Shown: positions 8,498 to 17,489, numbered from the stretch's first letter. The stretch is DNA of 64,000 nt from Nocardia abscessus (GCF_015477775.1 NZ_JADLQO010000021.1:54563-118562), one strand, 5' to 3'. The notes: generated from the letters alone by a model not told the origin. Translations and numbers: made by a program.

Positions 8498-9751
8498 TAT
8501 TCTCGGCCTGTGATCGTGAGACCCGCGCCCGGACTCGGTGAACTCTTGCGCTACGTCGGCGAATTGGTCGACAGAGGCGCCGGAGAGGTCTATGACTCGC
8601 TGGGGATGTCGTATCGGCCCCGGTACACCCCGGTCTTGCGGGCGATGAGTCTCGGCGCGAAGACAGTTACGGAGATCACCGCGTTCAGCAATGTCACGCA
8701 GGGGGCTATCAGTCAGACAATCGGGCTGATGGTGGCCGACGGGCTGGTGGTGCGCGTGCAACTCCCGGACGCCCGCAAGAGTGGCATACAGCTGACCACC
8801 GGTGGCCGCGAGCTGGTGGAACAGCTGAAGCCGCACTGGGAGAACACTTTTGCCGCAATAACCGAACTGGAGTCCGAAATCGGATTCCCGCTGCGGCAGG
8901 TCCTCGGGGACGCTGCGGCCGCGCTCGAACGCACAGGTTTCGCGGCCAGGCTCGAGCGGGCGCGGCGGCGGCGCACCGAGCGGGACGATCCGCTCTCGAC
9001 GGGTGCGACGCCGGGACGGAATTGGTTCGATCGTGACGGCCGGGCCTACGCGCAGTTTCGCCCCGAGTACCCCGCTCGGCTGTCGATGTTTCTCGCCTCG
9101 CTGGCGCCGTCCACGGCTCTCGCCGTCGACGTCGGTTGCGGCAGTGGACAATTGACCTCGCAGCTTGCCCCCTACTTCGCCACCACGATCGGGGTCGACC
9201 CCAGCGCCGAACAAATCGAGCACGCGCCTTCGCGGGAACGAGTTCGCTATCTCCACGCCTCCGCAGAGCGCCTACCGATCCCCGGTCGCAGCGCGTCCCT
9301 GGTCACCGCAGCCCAAGCGGCGCACTGGTTCGACCGGCCGACGTTCTACGCCGAAGTCCGGCGCATCGCGGTCGAAGGTGCGGTGATCGCGTTGATCAGC
9401 TACGGGGTGGTGCGGCTCGAGCCCGAGCTCGAGGAACGGTTCACGCGCTTCTACCACAAGGAGATCGGGCCGTTCTGGCCACCGGAACGCGCACTCGTCG
9501 ACAGCGGGTACGCCGATATCGACTTCCCCTTCGACGAGTATCCCGCGCCGGCCGTGCGGATCGAAAAGCATTGGACCCTCGATGAGTTCATGGGCTACCT
9601 GTCGACCTGGTCGGCGGTCCGCCGGGCCCAGGACGCCGATAGATCCGAAGTCCTGCACACGTTCGCGGCCGATCTGGCCGAGCTGTGGGGCGAACCCACG
9701 ACAACACGACGAATCACCTGGCCGCTCAACATCCGAGTAGGAATTCTATGA
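8495..9751 (+). CDS. MarR regulator fused to a SAM-dependent methyltransferase
   Basis: This protein of about 418 residues joins two domains. The N-terminal ~150 residues are a MarR winged helix (ITAFSNVTQGAISQTIGLMV, then the wing near LPDARKSG). After a basic linker the C-terminal half is a class I methyltransferase with motif I VDVGCGSGQLTSQL and the downstream VGVDPS-like acidic turn. Starts at ATG 8495 and GTG 8510 are both possible; for the latter a TATTCT element seven bases upstream fits leaderless transcription. The stop overlaps the start of a thioesterase-like fragment (ATGA). It probably senses the compound that the divergent P450 or the methyltransferase domain modifies. Confidence 0.85.
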   Translation: MYSRPVIVRPAPGLGELLRYVGELVDRGAGEVYDSLGMSYRPRYTPVLRAMSLGAKTVTEITAFSNVTQGAISQTIGLMVADGLVVRVQLPDARKSGIQLTTGGRELVEQLKPHWENTFAAITELESEIGFPLRQVLGDAAAALERTGFAARLERARRRRTERDDPLSTGATPGRNWFDRDGRAYAQFRPEYPARLSMFLASLAPSTALAVDVGCGSGQLTSQLAPYFATTIGVDPSAEQIEHAPSRERVRYLHASAERLPIPGRSASLVTAAQAAHWFDRPTFYAEVRRIAVEGAVIALISYGVVRLEPELEERFTRFYHKEIGPFWPPERALVDSGYADIDFPFDEYPAPAVRIEKHWTLDEFMGYLSTWSAVRRAQDADRSEVLHTFAADLAELWGEPTTTRRITWPLNIRVGIL

Positions 9752-9900
9752 CAACATCACAGCGGCAACCTTGTTCGCAGCCTGGGCTGACCCACCGCGA
9801 AAGCATGGTCGTCACCGCACAGCACACCGTCCCCGGCGTAGCGCCCGACTGGCCCGGCTTCGCCGACATGCCACCGGTTTTCGCGCAGCGGTCACCCTGA
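9748..9900 (+). pseudogene. thioesterase-family N-terminal fragment
   Basis: The frame starts by ATGA overlap with the preceding gene, indicating translational coupling. About 45 residues match the N-terminus of acyl-CoA thioesterases of the hot-dog type (GLTHRESMVVTAQHTVP, then GFADMPPVFA). The frame then breaks and nothing more of the family is recognisable before the MerR gene. It is a truncated remnant. The region to 10125 holds no other convincing frame. Confidence 0.5.
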
Positions 9901-10125
9901 TAGGGATCTCCGGCCGAAGCCCCAGCTTCGAGGTGTCCTGTCATAACGAATCGGCCGTCGAGGACCGAACAGCGCTGGTGCAGAGAAAGCTGTCGTTGTG
10001 CCGACTGCCCGCTGCGATCGCCACCATCGGTTGTTTTGTAAACCTTGTGCCGGGCTTCGGGTCTGTGGTGAGGTCGACGTGAGTTCCAGTGCGGCCCTGC
10101 GGTTTTCGAAAGGAAGTGTCCGATC

Positions 10126-10611
10126 ATGTCCGTTCCGACCGTCGTCCAGCAGAGCCTGACGATCAGCGAGGTTGCGGCGGCCGTGAACCTGCCTACTTCG
10201 ACCCTGCGGTTCTACGAGCGGGAAGGACTGATCGAGCCCTCGGCCCGCAGCGGTGGGAAGCGGGTCTATGCCGCCGATATCCTTGCCCGGCTGGCCCTGA
10301 TCGACATGGCGAAGCAGGCGGGGTTCACCATTACCGAAGTGGCCGCCTTGTTGGACAGCGGCACAGGGACGCCTCGTCCGGAGTGGCGAGAACTGGCCGA
10401 ACCGAAAATGGCCGAACTCGACGAGCAGATCGCCTTCGCCGAGCGAGCCAAAGAGATCATTCAGCATGGGTTGCAATGCCCCAGGCCCTCGTTCGTGGAC
10501 TGCCCGGTCTTCGATGAGCTGATTCAACGCCATATCGAGGCCATGGTCGCGCGGACACCGCGAGCCAGGGCGGCGAGACGGGCCGAACGGCGAATGCGCC
10601 GGGCACGATGA
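10126..10611 (+). CDS. MerR-family transcriptional regulator
   Basis: The 161-residue protein starts after GAAAGGAAG. The N-terminal winged helix is typical: LTISEVAAAVNLPTSTLRFY, EREGLIEPSARSGGKRVY, then DILARLALIDMAKQAGF. A dimerisation helix follows, and a CPRPSFVDCPVF pair of cysteines near residue 125 could bind a ligand or metal. The tail is strongly basic. It lies 39 bases upstream of a P450 gene on the same strand, with a MerR-type promoter between them, so it probably controls that P450. Confidence 0.88.
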   Translation: MSVPTVVQQSLTISEVAAAVNLPTSTLRFYEREGLIEPSARSGGKRVYAADILARLALIDMAKQAGFTITEVAALLDSGTGTPRPEWRELAEPKMAELDEQIAFAERAKEIIQHGLQCPRPSFVDCPVFDELIQRHIEAMVARTPRARAARRAERRMRRAR

Positions 10612-10644
10612 GGTTGACTTGAAGTTGGGTTCAACCGCAATGCT
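10612..10644 (+). promoter_or_regulatory. MerR-type promoter/operator before the second P450
   Basis: A TTGACT -35 element (10614-10619) and an AATGCT -10-like element (10639-10644) are 19 bases apart, the over-long spacing typical of MerR-activated promoters. Between and around them are nested inverted repeats: GGTTGA/TCAACC (10612-10636) and TTGAA/TTCAA (10619-10634). Confidence 0.55.
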
Positions 10645-10650
10645 CGGTTC

Positions 10651-11925
10651 ATGAACGACATCAGCGCCGAAGCAGTGGCAGGCACTTTGGGAAAGCTGCT
10701 CGACCCGGCCAATCGGCACGACCCCTACCCGCTCTACGCCAGCATCCAGCAGTCTGGGCCGGCCTGGCTGGAGCCCTTGTCCGCCTTCGTTGTCGCCGGT
10801 TTCTCTGATTGCGAGGCGTTGCTGCGTGATCCGCGGCTGAGCGCCGAGCGTGAAGGCGACGACAGGAAGCGATGGGAACAGCTGCTGGCGCCGGACGTGC
10901 CGTCGTCGGTATTGCAGCCCTGGTTCCTGTCTCTGGACCCACCGGATCACACGCGCCTGCGCCGGCTGGTCGCCAAATCCTTCACAGCGAGGTCGGTGGC
11001 CCGGCTCGAGTCCTATGTTTTCGAGCTCGCCGACAACCTGCTCGACGCTGTAGCCGAGCGGGGCACGACGAGCATGGACGTGGTGGCCGAGTTGGCCCGA
11101 CCGCTGCCGACCACGGTGATCTGTCACATGCTAGGTGTCCCTCTCGCCGACGAGCCGCTGTTCCGCGGTTGGTCCGACCGCTTGATCGTGCTCGTCGACG
11201 GGTTCGACATGGAGCCGCCCCCAGCAGACCGCCTGCCGGACTGGTTGTCCGCCCTCACCGAATTGCATCGCTATATCGATGACTTGATCACGACGCGACG
11301 CCGCAGCTCAGGCGACGACTTGATCTCCGACCTCTTGGCAGCCGAGGAGGAGGGCGATGTGCTCGGCCATGATGAGCTCATCTCCACCGTGGTGCTGCTG
11401 CTGGTAGCCGGGCACGAGACCACGGTAAACCTTATTGCCAATGGAATTCTCGCCGTGCTGCGGCAACCCGAGCTGCTCAACGATCTGCGTGAGCGTCCCG
11501 AACTTGCCCCTGCCGTTGTGGAGGAGACCCTGCGCCACGATCCTCCAGTGCAGTTGACAGCTCGGTTGTTGAAGGAGGACACCGAACTTTGTGGCCACAC
11601 AGTCCCTCGAGGCGCCATGGTCAACCTGCTACTGGCCGCGGCCCAGCGTGATCCGGCGGTGTTCATCGAACCGAACCTTTTCGATCCCGGACGCCCGGAT
11701 TCGCGCCACCTGGCTTTCGGCAGCGGTCCACACTTTTGCCTTGGCGCGCCACTGGCGCGCTTGGAAGGGGCCGCGGCGTTCCAGCGCTTCGCCGAGCGAG
11801 TCGTGAACCCGATCCTGGTCCAAGACCCACCGCCCTACCGTCCCCACGTAAACCTGCGCGGCCCGGAAGCGCTCGTCGTCCGTTTCACCAAGATTTTGCC
11901 TCGGCTCGCCACCCGCGGTTACTGA
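10651..11925 (+). CDS. cytochrome P450
   Basis: A complete P450 of 424 residues. It has the I-helix VLLLVAGHETTVNLI with the classic AGHETT, the K-helix EETLR, and the haem-binding loop FGSGPHFCLGAPLARLEG. The start ATG lies just after the MerR-type promoter, so the 5' leader is very short. It is not a close copy of the P450 at 7101-8306. It is probably inducible through the upstream MerR protein. The substrate is unknown, and no redox partner is encoded nearby. Confidence 0.93.
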   Translation: MNDISAEAVAGTLGKLLDPANRHDPYPLYASIQQSGPAWLEPLSAFVVAGFSDCEALLRDPRLSAEREGDDRKRWEQLLAPDVPSSVLQPWFLSLDPPDHTRLRRLVAKSFTARSVARLESYVFELADNLLDAVAERGTTSMDVVAELARPLPTTVICHMLGVPLADEPLFRGWSDRLIVLVDGFDMEPPPADRLPDWLSALTELHRYIDDLITTRRRSSGDDLISDLLAAEEEGDVLGHDELISTVVLLLVAGHETTVNLIANGILAVLRQPELLNDLRERPELAPAVVEETLRHDPPVQLTARLLKEDTELCGHTVPRGAMVNLLLAAAQRDPAVFIEPNLFDPGRPDSRHLAFGSGPHFCLGAPLARLEGAAAFQRFAERVVNPILVQDPPPYRPHVNLRGPEALVVRFTKILPRLATRGY

Positions 11926-12048
11926 CGCAGGAGGGGCGCGGATTACGGGCCCTGGACTAGTAGTGCCTTGTTGGATGTGGGGAGGCCGGTGGCGCTGAGA
12001 TTTCAGCGGTCGGCAGGTCAGGAGGCGAGGCAGGCAGGGATCTCTTGG

Positions 12049-12690
12049 TCAGGTGGCGCCCGCCGCACGCGGGTTGTTGAAAGCGCCCGAGGCTGCGGCG
12101 AGTGCGGCAGTGACGGCCGCGTGGTCGGGTAGGTCTGGGTCGGGTGGCGTGCGTAGCAGCACTAAGTGGTGGTAAACCGGTGCGGTAGCGGCGATCAGCA
12201 GGGCGCGTGCGTCGACATCGGGCGGTAGTTCGCCGCGCTGGATCGCTCGTTGAATGATGATCTCCGACTGCGTGTATCGGTCCTCCCACAATCGTCGAAG
12301 GGCTCGGGCAGCTTCGTCGGATCGGAACGAGACCGCGATCAGCGCCCTCGCGATCGAGGACTCCTCGCTCAGCGAATCCTGGATCTCGTGGTTGAGCGCC
12401 GCCAAATCCCCACGCAGGCAGCCGGTGTCGCGGGGTTGCCACGGCTGCTGGCTCGCCGCGTCGAAGACGTCGGCGAGCAACCCGCCGACGTCGTGCCAGC
12501 GGCGATACACCGTGGCGCGGTGCACGCCCGAGCGGGTGGCGACGGCTTCGATGCTCAGCGCGTCGTAACCGTGTTCGGTCAGCTCCGCGCTGACCGCTTC
12601 GAGCACCTGGGCTCGGATGCGGGCGGTTCGCCCACCCGGGCGACGGGCTCCCGGTGCGGGCTCGGAAGCCGGAGGAGGTGCGGAACTCAT
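12049..12690 (-). CDS. TetR-family transcriptional regulator
   Basis: The protein has about 213 residues from the ATG at 12690. The N-terminal HTH reads YDALSIEAVATRSGVHRATV followed by YRRWHDVGGLL. The C-terminal domain resembles the TetR_C_11 type (PDVDARALLIAATAPVYHHL). It is divergent from the ABC-F gene. A CGACAGTCG palindrome lies in the intergenic region near 12742. By position it is the likely repressor of the resistance-like genes that follow. Confidence 0.85.
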   Translation of the reverse strand: MSSAPPPASEPAPGARRPGGRTARIRAQVLEAVSAELTEHGYDALSIEAVATRSGVHRATVYRRWHDVGGLLADVFDAASQQPWQPRDTGCLRGDLAALNHEIQDSLSEESSIARALIAVSFRSDEAARALRRLWEDRYTQSEIIIQRAIQRGELPPDVDARALLIAATAPVYHHLVLLRTPPDPDLPDHAAVTAALAAASGAFNNPRAAGAT

Positions 12691-12846
12691 GGTGGGTCGT
12701 CCGATTGCTTGACGGGATGGAGTCGCCACGATACCTTAGTGCGACAGTCGTCGTATTAATTGAGGTGCCGATGTTCTTCCGAAGCGTTCCCCCGGCCCTG
12801 CGGTCCCCGCTGACCGCGTCGTCCTCGAATGCTTCGGAGTGTGCAT

Positions 12847-14453
12847 ATGCCAACCCAGATCACCGCGCTCGCGGTCAGCAAGTCCTTCGACGGCAAACCG
12901 GTTCTCGATGAGGTGACGTGTTCGCTCGCCGCGGGTGAGTGCACCGGGATCATCGGCGAGAACGGATCCGGCAAGTCCACCCTGCTGCGCCTGTTCGCCG
13001 GGCGAGAGCAGCCCGATCATGGCGAAATCGTCGTCCAAGCCGACGGCGACATCGGTTACCTCGCTCAGGACGAGCAACTCGCGCCACACCTGACTGCGCA
13101 GGAGATCATCGACCGGGCCCTGACCGAACTACGGGCGATCGAACAGCGGATGCGCCGCCTCGAGGTCGCGATGACTGACGGCGACGAGTCCGGGATGGCC
13201 GAATACGATGATCTGACAACCATTTTCGAGCTCCGCGGCGGATACGACGCCGACGCTCGGGTGGAACGGGCTCTGCACGGCCTCGGTTTGAGCCTGGTGG
13301 ACCGCGACCGCGCGGTTGCCGGGCTGTCCGGCGGCGAGCAGGTCCGGCTGCGCCTGGCCGCGGTGCTGGCAGCGGGCACCGAGGTGCTGTTGCTGGACGA
13401 GCCGACCGATCATCTCGATGAGGCCGCCCTGACCTGGCTGGAAGATCATCTGCGTACCCGCCGCGGCACGACGGTGACGGTCTCACACGACCGGGCATTC
13501 CTCGAGCGGGTCGCGACCAGCCTGCTGGAGGTCGACGCGGACCGGCGGCGGGTCATCCGCTACGGCAACGGCTACTCGGGGTTTCTGGCCGAGAAGGCGG
13601 CAGCGCGACAGCGGTGGACGCAGGCGCACGCGCACTGGCAGAGCGACACCGTCCGGCTCCGCGAGGTAGCCGCCACCAGTGCCCGCCACGTCGCACCGGG
13701 CCGGGCGATGAAGGACAACAACAAAATGGCCTACGACCGGGCTGGCGGGCGGGTACAGCAGTCATCGGCCAGCCGGATTCGCAATGCCGAGGAACGGCTG
13801 CGCCGCCTACTCGCGGACCCGGTGCCACCGCCGCCGCAACCGTTGCGTTTCGTTCCCACCCTGCTGGCCGGCGGTGTGCAAGGCACCGTGCTCGACGCCA
13901 CCGACATCGCTGTCTCGGGCAGGCTCGACCGGACCAGCGTCACGGTCCATGCGGGTGACCGGCTGCTGATCACCGGACCGAACGGTGCGGGCAAGACCAC
14001 CCTGCTGCGGGTACTGGCAGGTCGCCTCGCGCCGGACAACGGCACTGCCACACGCTACGGCAGGGTCGGCTACCTCGCCCAGGAGCCGCCTCCCGCCGAG
14101 CCCGGGCAAACGCTGCTGGCAGCCTTCGCTCGCGGTCGCCCCGGAGAAACCGACGAGCACGCCGAACGATTGCTGTCACTCGGCCTGTTCCACCGTGCCC
14201 AGCTCACGTCGCGCGTCGAGAATCTGTCCACCGGGCAGCGGCAGCGCCTCGCCTTGGCGCGGCTGGTCACCGAGTCCGTCGATGTGCTGCTGCCGACGAG
14301 CCCACCAACCATCTGTCACCGGGTCTGGTCGAAGAGTTGGAAACCGCTCTGGCCGAGTACCGTGGCGCGCTCGTGATCGTCAGCCACGACCGCCGGCTGC
14401 GCGCCCGCTGGCGCGGTGCTCATCTCCACCTGCGCCCGTCGGCATCCGTCTGA
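12847..14453 (+). pseudogene. ABC-F ATPase (ribosome-protection type), frameshifted in the second ATPase domain
   Basis: Two ATPase domains without membrane segments mark an ABC-F protein. The first has Walker A GENGSGKST, signature LSGGEQVRLRLA and Walker B LLLDEPTDHLDE. The linker follows, and the second has Walker A GPNGAGKTT and signature LSTGQRQRLALA. At about 14293 one base is missing: the frame reads VLLPTSPPTICH instead of the expected Walker B LLLDEPTNHLSPG. The correct continuation lies in the next frame and ends VIVSHDRRLRARWRGAHLHL at 14453. As sequenced, translation stops at 14376 without the second Walker B or H-loop. The start follows GGAG at 12835. Relatives protect ribosomes from macrolides, lincosamides or streptogramins. 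Confidence 0.8.
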
Positions 14454-14496
14454 CCTCGCCGTCACCCGATCGCCCACGCACCGAAGGGGTTTCGCC

Positions 14497-15156
14497 GTGC
14501 CCGACAGTCCCGATCCAATTCCCGCCGACCCGACCGTGCTGCACCCCATGCCGGGACAGCCGCGAGTGGTGCTGCTGAAGTCGCTGGTCGCCTCGCCTCT
14601 GATCGAGGTCGGGGAGTTCTCCTACTACGACGATCCGGACGATCCGACCGCGTTCGAAACCCGCAACGTGCTCTACCACTACGGGCCGGAGAAGCTGATC
14701 ATCGGGAAGTTCTGCGCCCTGGGCACCGGAGCGCGGTTCATCATGAACGGCGCCAACCACCGCATGGACGGCCCCTCCACCTTCCCCTTCCCCATCATGG
14801 GTGGCTCGTGGTCGAACCACTTCGACCTGCTCGCCGGCTTACCGAGCCGAGGGGACACCGTCGTCGGCAACGACGCCTGGCTCGGCAACGGCGCGACAGT
14901 GATGCCCGGCGTGCGGATCGGGCACGGCGCGATCATCAGCACCGGCTCCGTGGTGACCAACGACGTACCCGACTACGGCATCGTCGGCGGCAACCCCGCC
15001 CGCCTCATCCGAACCCGCTACAACGACGAGGACATCGCCCGGCTGCTGGCGGTGGCGTGGTGGGACTGGCCCGTGGAACACATCACCGAACACGTGCGGA
15101 CGATCATGTCGGGCAGCATCGCCGACCTCGAAGCCGCCGCCGGCGATCTGAAATGA
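14497..15156 (+). CDS. Vat/CatB-type xenobiotic O-acetyltransferase
   Basis: The GTG at 14497 follows GAAGGGG with good spacing and gives about 219 residues. The sequence is a left-handed beta-helix hexapeptide acyltransferase: KLIIGKFCALGTGARFIMN, the loop GANHRMDG with the catalytic histidine, then DTVVGNDAWLGNGATVMPG and the C-terminal helices. This is the family that acetylates streptogramin A or chloramphenicol. It lies directly after the ABC-F gene and overlaps the glycosyltransferase by ATGA, so the genes look like one resistance operon. Drug specificity cannot be read from the sequence. Confidence 0.85.
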   Translation: MPDSPDPIPADPTVLHPMPGQPRVVLLKSLVASPLIEVGEFSYYDDPDDPTAFETRNVLYHYGPEKLIIGKFCALGTGARFIMNGANHRMDGPSTFPFPIMGGSWSNHFDLLAGLPSRGDTVVGNDAWLGNGATVMPGVRIGHGAIISTGSVVTNDVPDYGIVGGNPARLIRTRYNDEDIARLLAVAWWDWPVEHITEHVRTIMSGSIADLEAAAGDLK

Positions 15157-17267
15157 GTGAAATGCCCTCTCGCCCTGCCCATATCGCGATGGTCGGCGTC
15201 CCCATCGTCAGCCATGTGCTGCCGAGCCTGGGGATCATCCGTGAGCTGGTGGCTCGTGGCCATCGCGTGACCTATGCCAATGACCCTGCCGTAGCCGACC
15301 TGATCACCGACACCGGCGCCGACCTGATCCCGTGCACCTCCACCCTGCCGGTCGCCGACAACAACTGGCCCGACGATCCCATCACCGCGATGGACCTGTT
15401 CCTCGACAACGCCGTTCAAGCGCTCCCGCAACTGCGCGCGGCCTACGAGCACGACCCCGCGGATCTCTACCTCTACGACATCGGCGCCTACGCCGCAAGG
15501 GCCCTCGCCGAGGCGCAGAGCCGCCCGCTGGTTCAACTGTCGCCCACGTTCGTGGCATGGAAAGGCTACGAAAGAGATGTGGCAGCACAACTCCGGCAAC
15601 TGCCGGGCGCCGACGCCTACCGGGCGAAGTTCGCGCAGTGGCTTGCCGACTGCGGCGCGGCCACCACCGATGTCGATGTCTTCTCCGGCTTGCCCGACCG
15701 TGCCCTTGCGTTGATACCCCGGGCGATGCAACCGCAGGCCGACCGAGTCGACACCGGCACAGTGACATTCGTCGGCCCCTGCTTCGACACCCGTAAGGAA
15801 GACGAGACTTGGATCCGCCCCGCCGATGCGGAGAAGGTTCTGCTGATCTCCCTGGGCTCGGCCTACACCCGCCAGCCGGAGTTCTATCGCCAGTGCCTGC
15901 GGGCCTACGGCAACCTGCCCGGCTGGCACGTTGTACTGCAAATCGGGAAGCACACCGACTTACAGGAACTCGGCGTCATCCCCTCCAATATCGAAGTGCA
16001 CTCCTGGGTCCCCCAGCGTGCGATCCTGGAGCAGGCGGATGCCTTCGTCACCCACGCCGGTATGGGCGGGTGCGGGGAAGGACTGTTGACCGGTGTCCCG
16101 ATGATCGCCGTGCCGCAGGCCGCCGAGCAGTTCATGAACGCGGACCGGCTCGTCGAACTGGGTGTGGCCCGCCGCATCGACACCCAGGAAGCCACCGCCC
16201 AGAACCTACGGGAGGCTCTGAACGACCTGGTCACCGATCCGGAAGTGGCGCGCCGCTCAGCGCAGCTGCGCGCCGCCGCCAGAGCCGAAGGTGGCACCAT
16301 GAGGGCCGCCGACCTCATCGAATACATCTCGGTTTTCCGGTCGAGTACTGGGGATTCCCCGGCACGGCAGCGTTTTCCGCGAGGGTCCTGTTCAGAATCG
16401 GCCATCGGCCTGGATAGCCTGACAGGCGTGCAACTCGGTGTGAATGTTCCCAACTTCGGTCCAGGCGTGACCCCCGACCGGCTGCTCGCGTGGGCTCGTA
16501 CGGTCGAAGGTCTCGGCTACGACCTGCTGTTGACGTCGGATCATGTCACAATCACGCCCGACGTGGCTGCGCAGTACCCGGCGCCGTTCTACGAACCGTT
16601 CACGATGCTCAGCTGGCTGGCCGGCCAGACCGGCACGATCAAGCTCGGTACCACCGTGCTGATCGCACCGTACCGGCATCCGCTGCTGGTCGCCCGGATG
16701 GCGGCCAACCTGCACCAGCTCAGCAGGGGACGGTTCGTGCTCGGCGTCGGGGTCGGCTGGGCGCAGCAGGAGTTCGATGCCCTTGGGCTGGACTTCCGCC
16801 GCCGCGGTAAACAGACCGACGAGCTGCTGGACGTCCTCACCGCCGCCTGGCAGAACACCGACGATTACGGGGCCTGCGACATCCCGATCTGGGTCGGCGG
16901 CCTCACCGATGCCGCCCAGCGCCGCGCGATCCGGTACGGTGCAGCCTGGCACCCCCTGCGTCAGTCGATGCCGTGGATGCGCGACGCCGTCGAGCGCCTC
17001 CGGCGGACCGCCGACGAGCAGGGCCGACCGGTCCCGGACTTCGTGCCGCGGATCCTGCTCCGGTGCACCCGTGAGCCGCTGCCGGACGAGACCCGCCACG
17101 CCGGCGAAGGATCGATCGACCAGATCCTCGCCGACCTCGCCGAGCTGCGCCTACTCGGCGCGCACACCATCGTGCTCGACCCGTTCGCGGGCGACCCGGC
17201 CGAGACCGAACACCCCGAGATCGCCTGGCATGCGCTGGCCGCGGTCAGGGCAGAAATGGAGAATTGA
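15153..17267 (+). CDS. macrolide-type glycosyltransferase read through into an LLM oxidoreductase
   Basis: The ATG overlaps the acetyltransferase stop. Residues 1 to about 390 are a GT-B, MGT-type UGT like those that inactivate macrolides: N-terminal HIAMVGVPIVSHVLPSL, and the nucleotide-sugar signature VPQRAILEQADAFVTHAGMG followed by VPQAAEQFMNADRL. After about 40 low-complexity residues the same frame continues as a complete LLM-class F420/FMN oxidoreductase (LGVNVPNFGPG, RGRFVLGVGVGWAQQEF). No stop separates them. The linker reads like former intergenic DNA and holds a promoter-like element, so the fusion may come from a lost stop codon; two proteins may still be made (see 16428). Confidence 0.75.
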   Translation: MSEMPSRPAHIAMVGVPIVSHVLPSLGIIRELVARGHRVTYANDPAVADLITDTGADLIPCTSTLPVADNNWPDDPITAMDLFLDNAVQALPQLRAAYEHDPADLYLYDIGAYAARALAEAQSRPLVQLSPTFVAWKGYERDVAAQLRQLPGADAYRAKFAQWLADCGAATTDVDVFSGLPDRALALIPRAMQPQADRVDTGTVTFVGPCFDTRKEDETWIRPADAEKVLLISLGSAYTRQPEFYRQCLRAYGNLPGWHVVLQIGKHTDLQELGVIPSNIEVHSWVPQRAILEQADAFVTHAGMGGCGEGLLTGVPMIAVPQAAEQFMNADRLVELGVARRIDTQEATAQNLREALNDLVTDPEVARRSAQLRAAARAEGGTMRAADLIEYISVFRSSTGDSPARQRFPRGSCSESAIGLDSLTGVQLGVNVPNFGPGVTPDRLLAWARTVEGLGYDLLLTSDHVTITPDVAAQYPAPFYEPFTMLSWLAGQTGTIKLGTTVLIAPYRHPLLVARMAANLHQLSRGRFVLGVGVGWAQQEFDALGLDFRRRGKQTDELLDVLTAAWQNTDDYGACDIPIWVGGLTDAAQRRAIRYGAAWHPLRQSMPWMRDAVERLRRTADEQGRPVPDFVPRILLRCTREPLPDETRHAGEGSIDQILADLAELRLLGAHTIVLDPFAGDPAETEHPEIAWHALAAVRAEMEN
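16428..17267 (+). CDS. LLM-class flavin-dependent oxidoreductase (probable independent start)
   Basis: This is the 3' part of the frame above from an in-frame GTG. The 279 residues form a whole TIM-barrel LLM oxidoreductase, starting VQLGVNVPNFGPG, the usual N-terminus of the family, with VLGVGVGWAQQEFDALG near the middle. A TAGCCT -10-like hexamer ends eight bases before the GTG, fitting leaderless expression. Such enzymes use F420 or FMN on diverse substrates. Whether it is made alone or as a fusion is open. Confidence 0.6.
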   Translation: MQLGVNVPNFGPGVTPDRLLAWARTVEGLGYDLLLTSDHVTITPDVAAQYPAPFYEPFTMLSWLAGQTGTIKLGTTVLIAPYRHPLLVARMAANLHQLSRGRFVLGVGVGWAQQEFDALGLDFRRRGKQTDELLDVLTAAWQNTDDYGACDIPIWVGGLTDAAQRRAIRYGAAWHPLRQSMPWMRDAVERLRRTADEQGRPVPDFVPRILLRCTREPLPDETRHAGEGSIDQILADLAELRLLGAHTIVLDPFAGDPAETEHPEIAWHALAAVRAEMEN

Positions 17268-17439
17268 GCGATCGGCGGCGATGACGGTCGTCGCTCTTGA
17301 TGTGGATCAGCAGCGACTGGGCAGGGGAGGCGGCGAGCACCTCGTCGGCTGCGATTCTCACCGTAGGTGGGAGCGTGGGTTCGCGCGGAGCCGGAGAGAC
17401 GGATTCGAAAGTCCGCTGGCTCGTTGCGCTGGCAGGTTC
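17268..17439. other. non-coding spacer
   Basis: No convincing frame is seen between the oxidoreductase stop and the terminator hairpin. Confidence 0.4.
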
Positions 17440-17480
17440 CGGCCAAGGAACCCCTATCGCGTGACAGGGATCCTTGGCCG
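17440..17480. terminator. bidirectional transcription terminator hairpin
   Basis: A perfect 10-base stem, CGGCCAAGGA paired with TCCTTGGCCG, with a further inner stem and a small loop, lies between two converging genes. There is no long T run, as is common in actinobacteria. Confidence 0.6.
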
Positions 17481-17489
17481 ATTACTGCC

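Noticed and set aside
9892..11127. 411-residue minus-strand frame
   Set aside because: Shadow of the MerR and second P450 genes; no family motifs and low-complexity composition.
11957..12853. 298-residue minus-strand frame overlapping the TetR gene
   Set aside because: Arg/Pro-rich shadow; the TetR frame 12049-12690 has a clear HTH.
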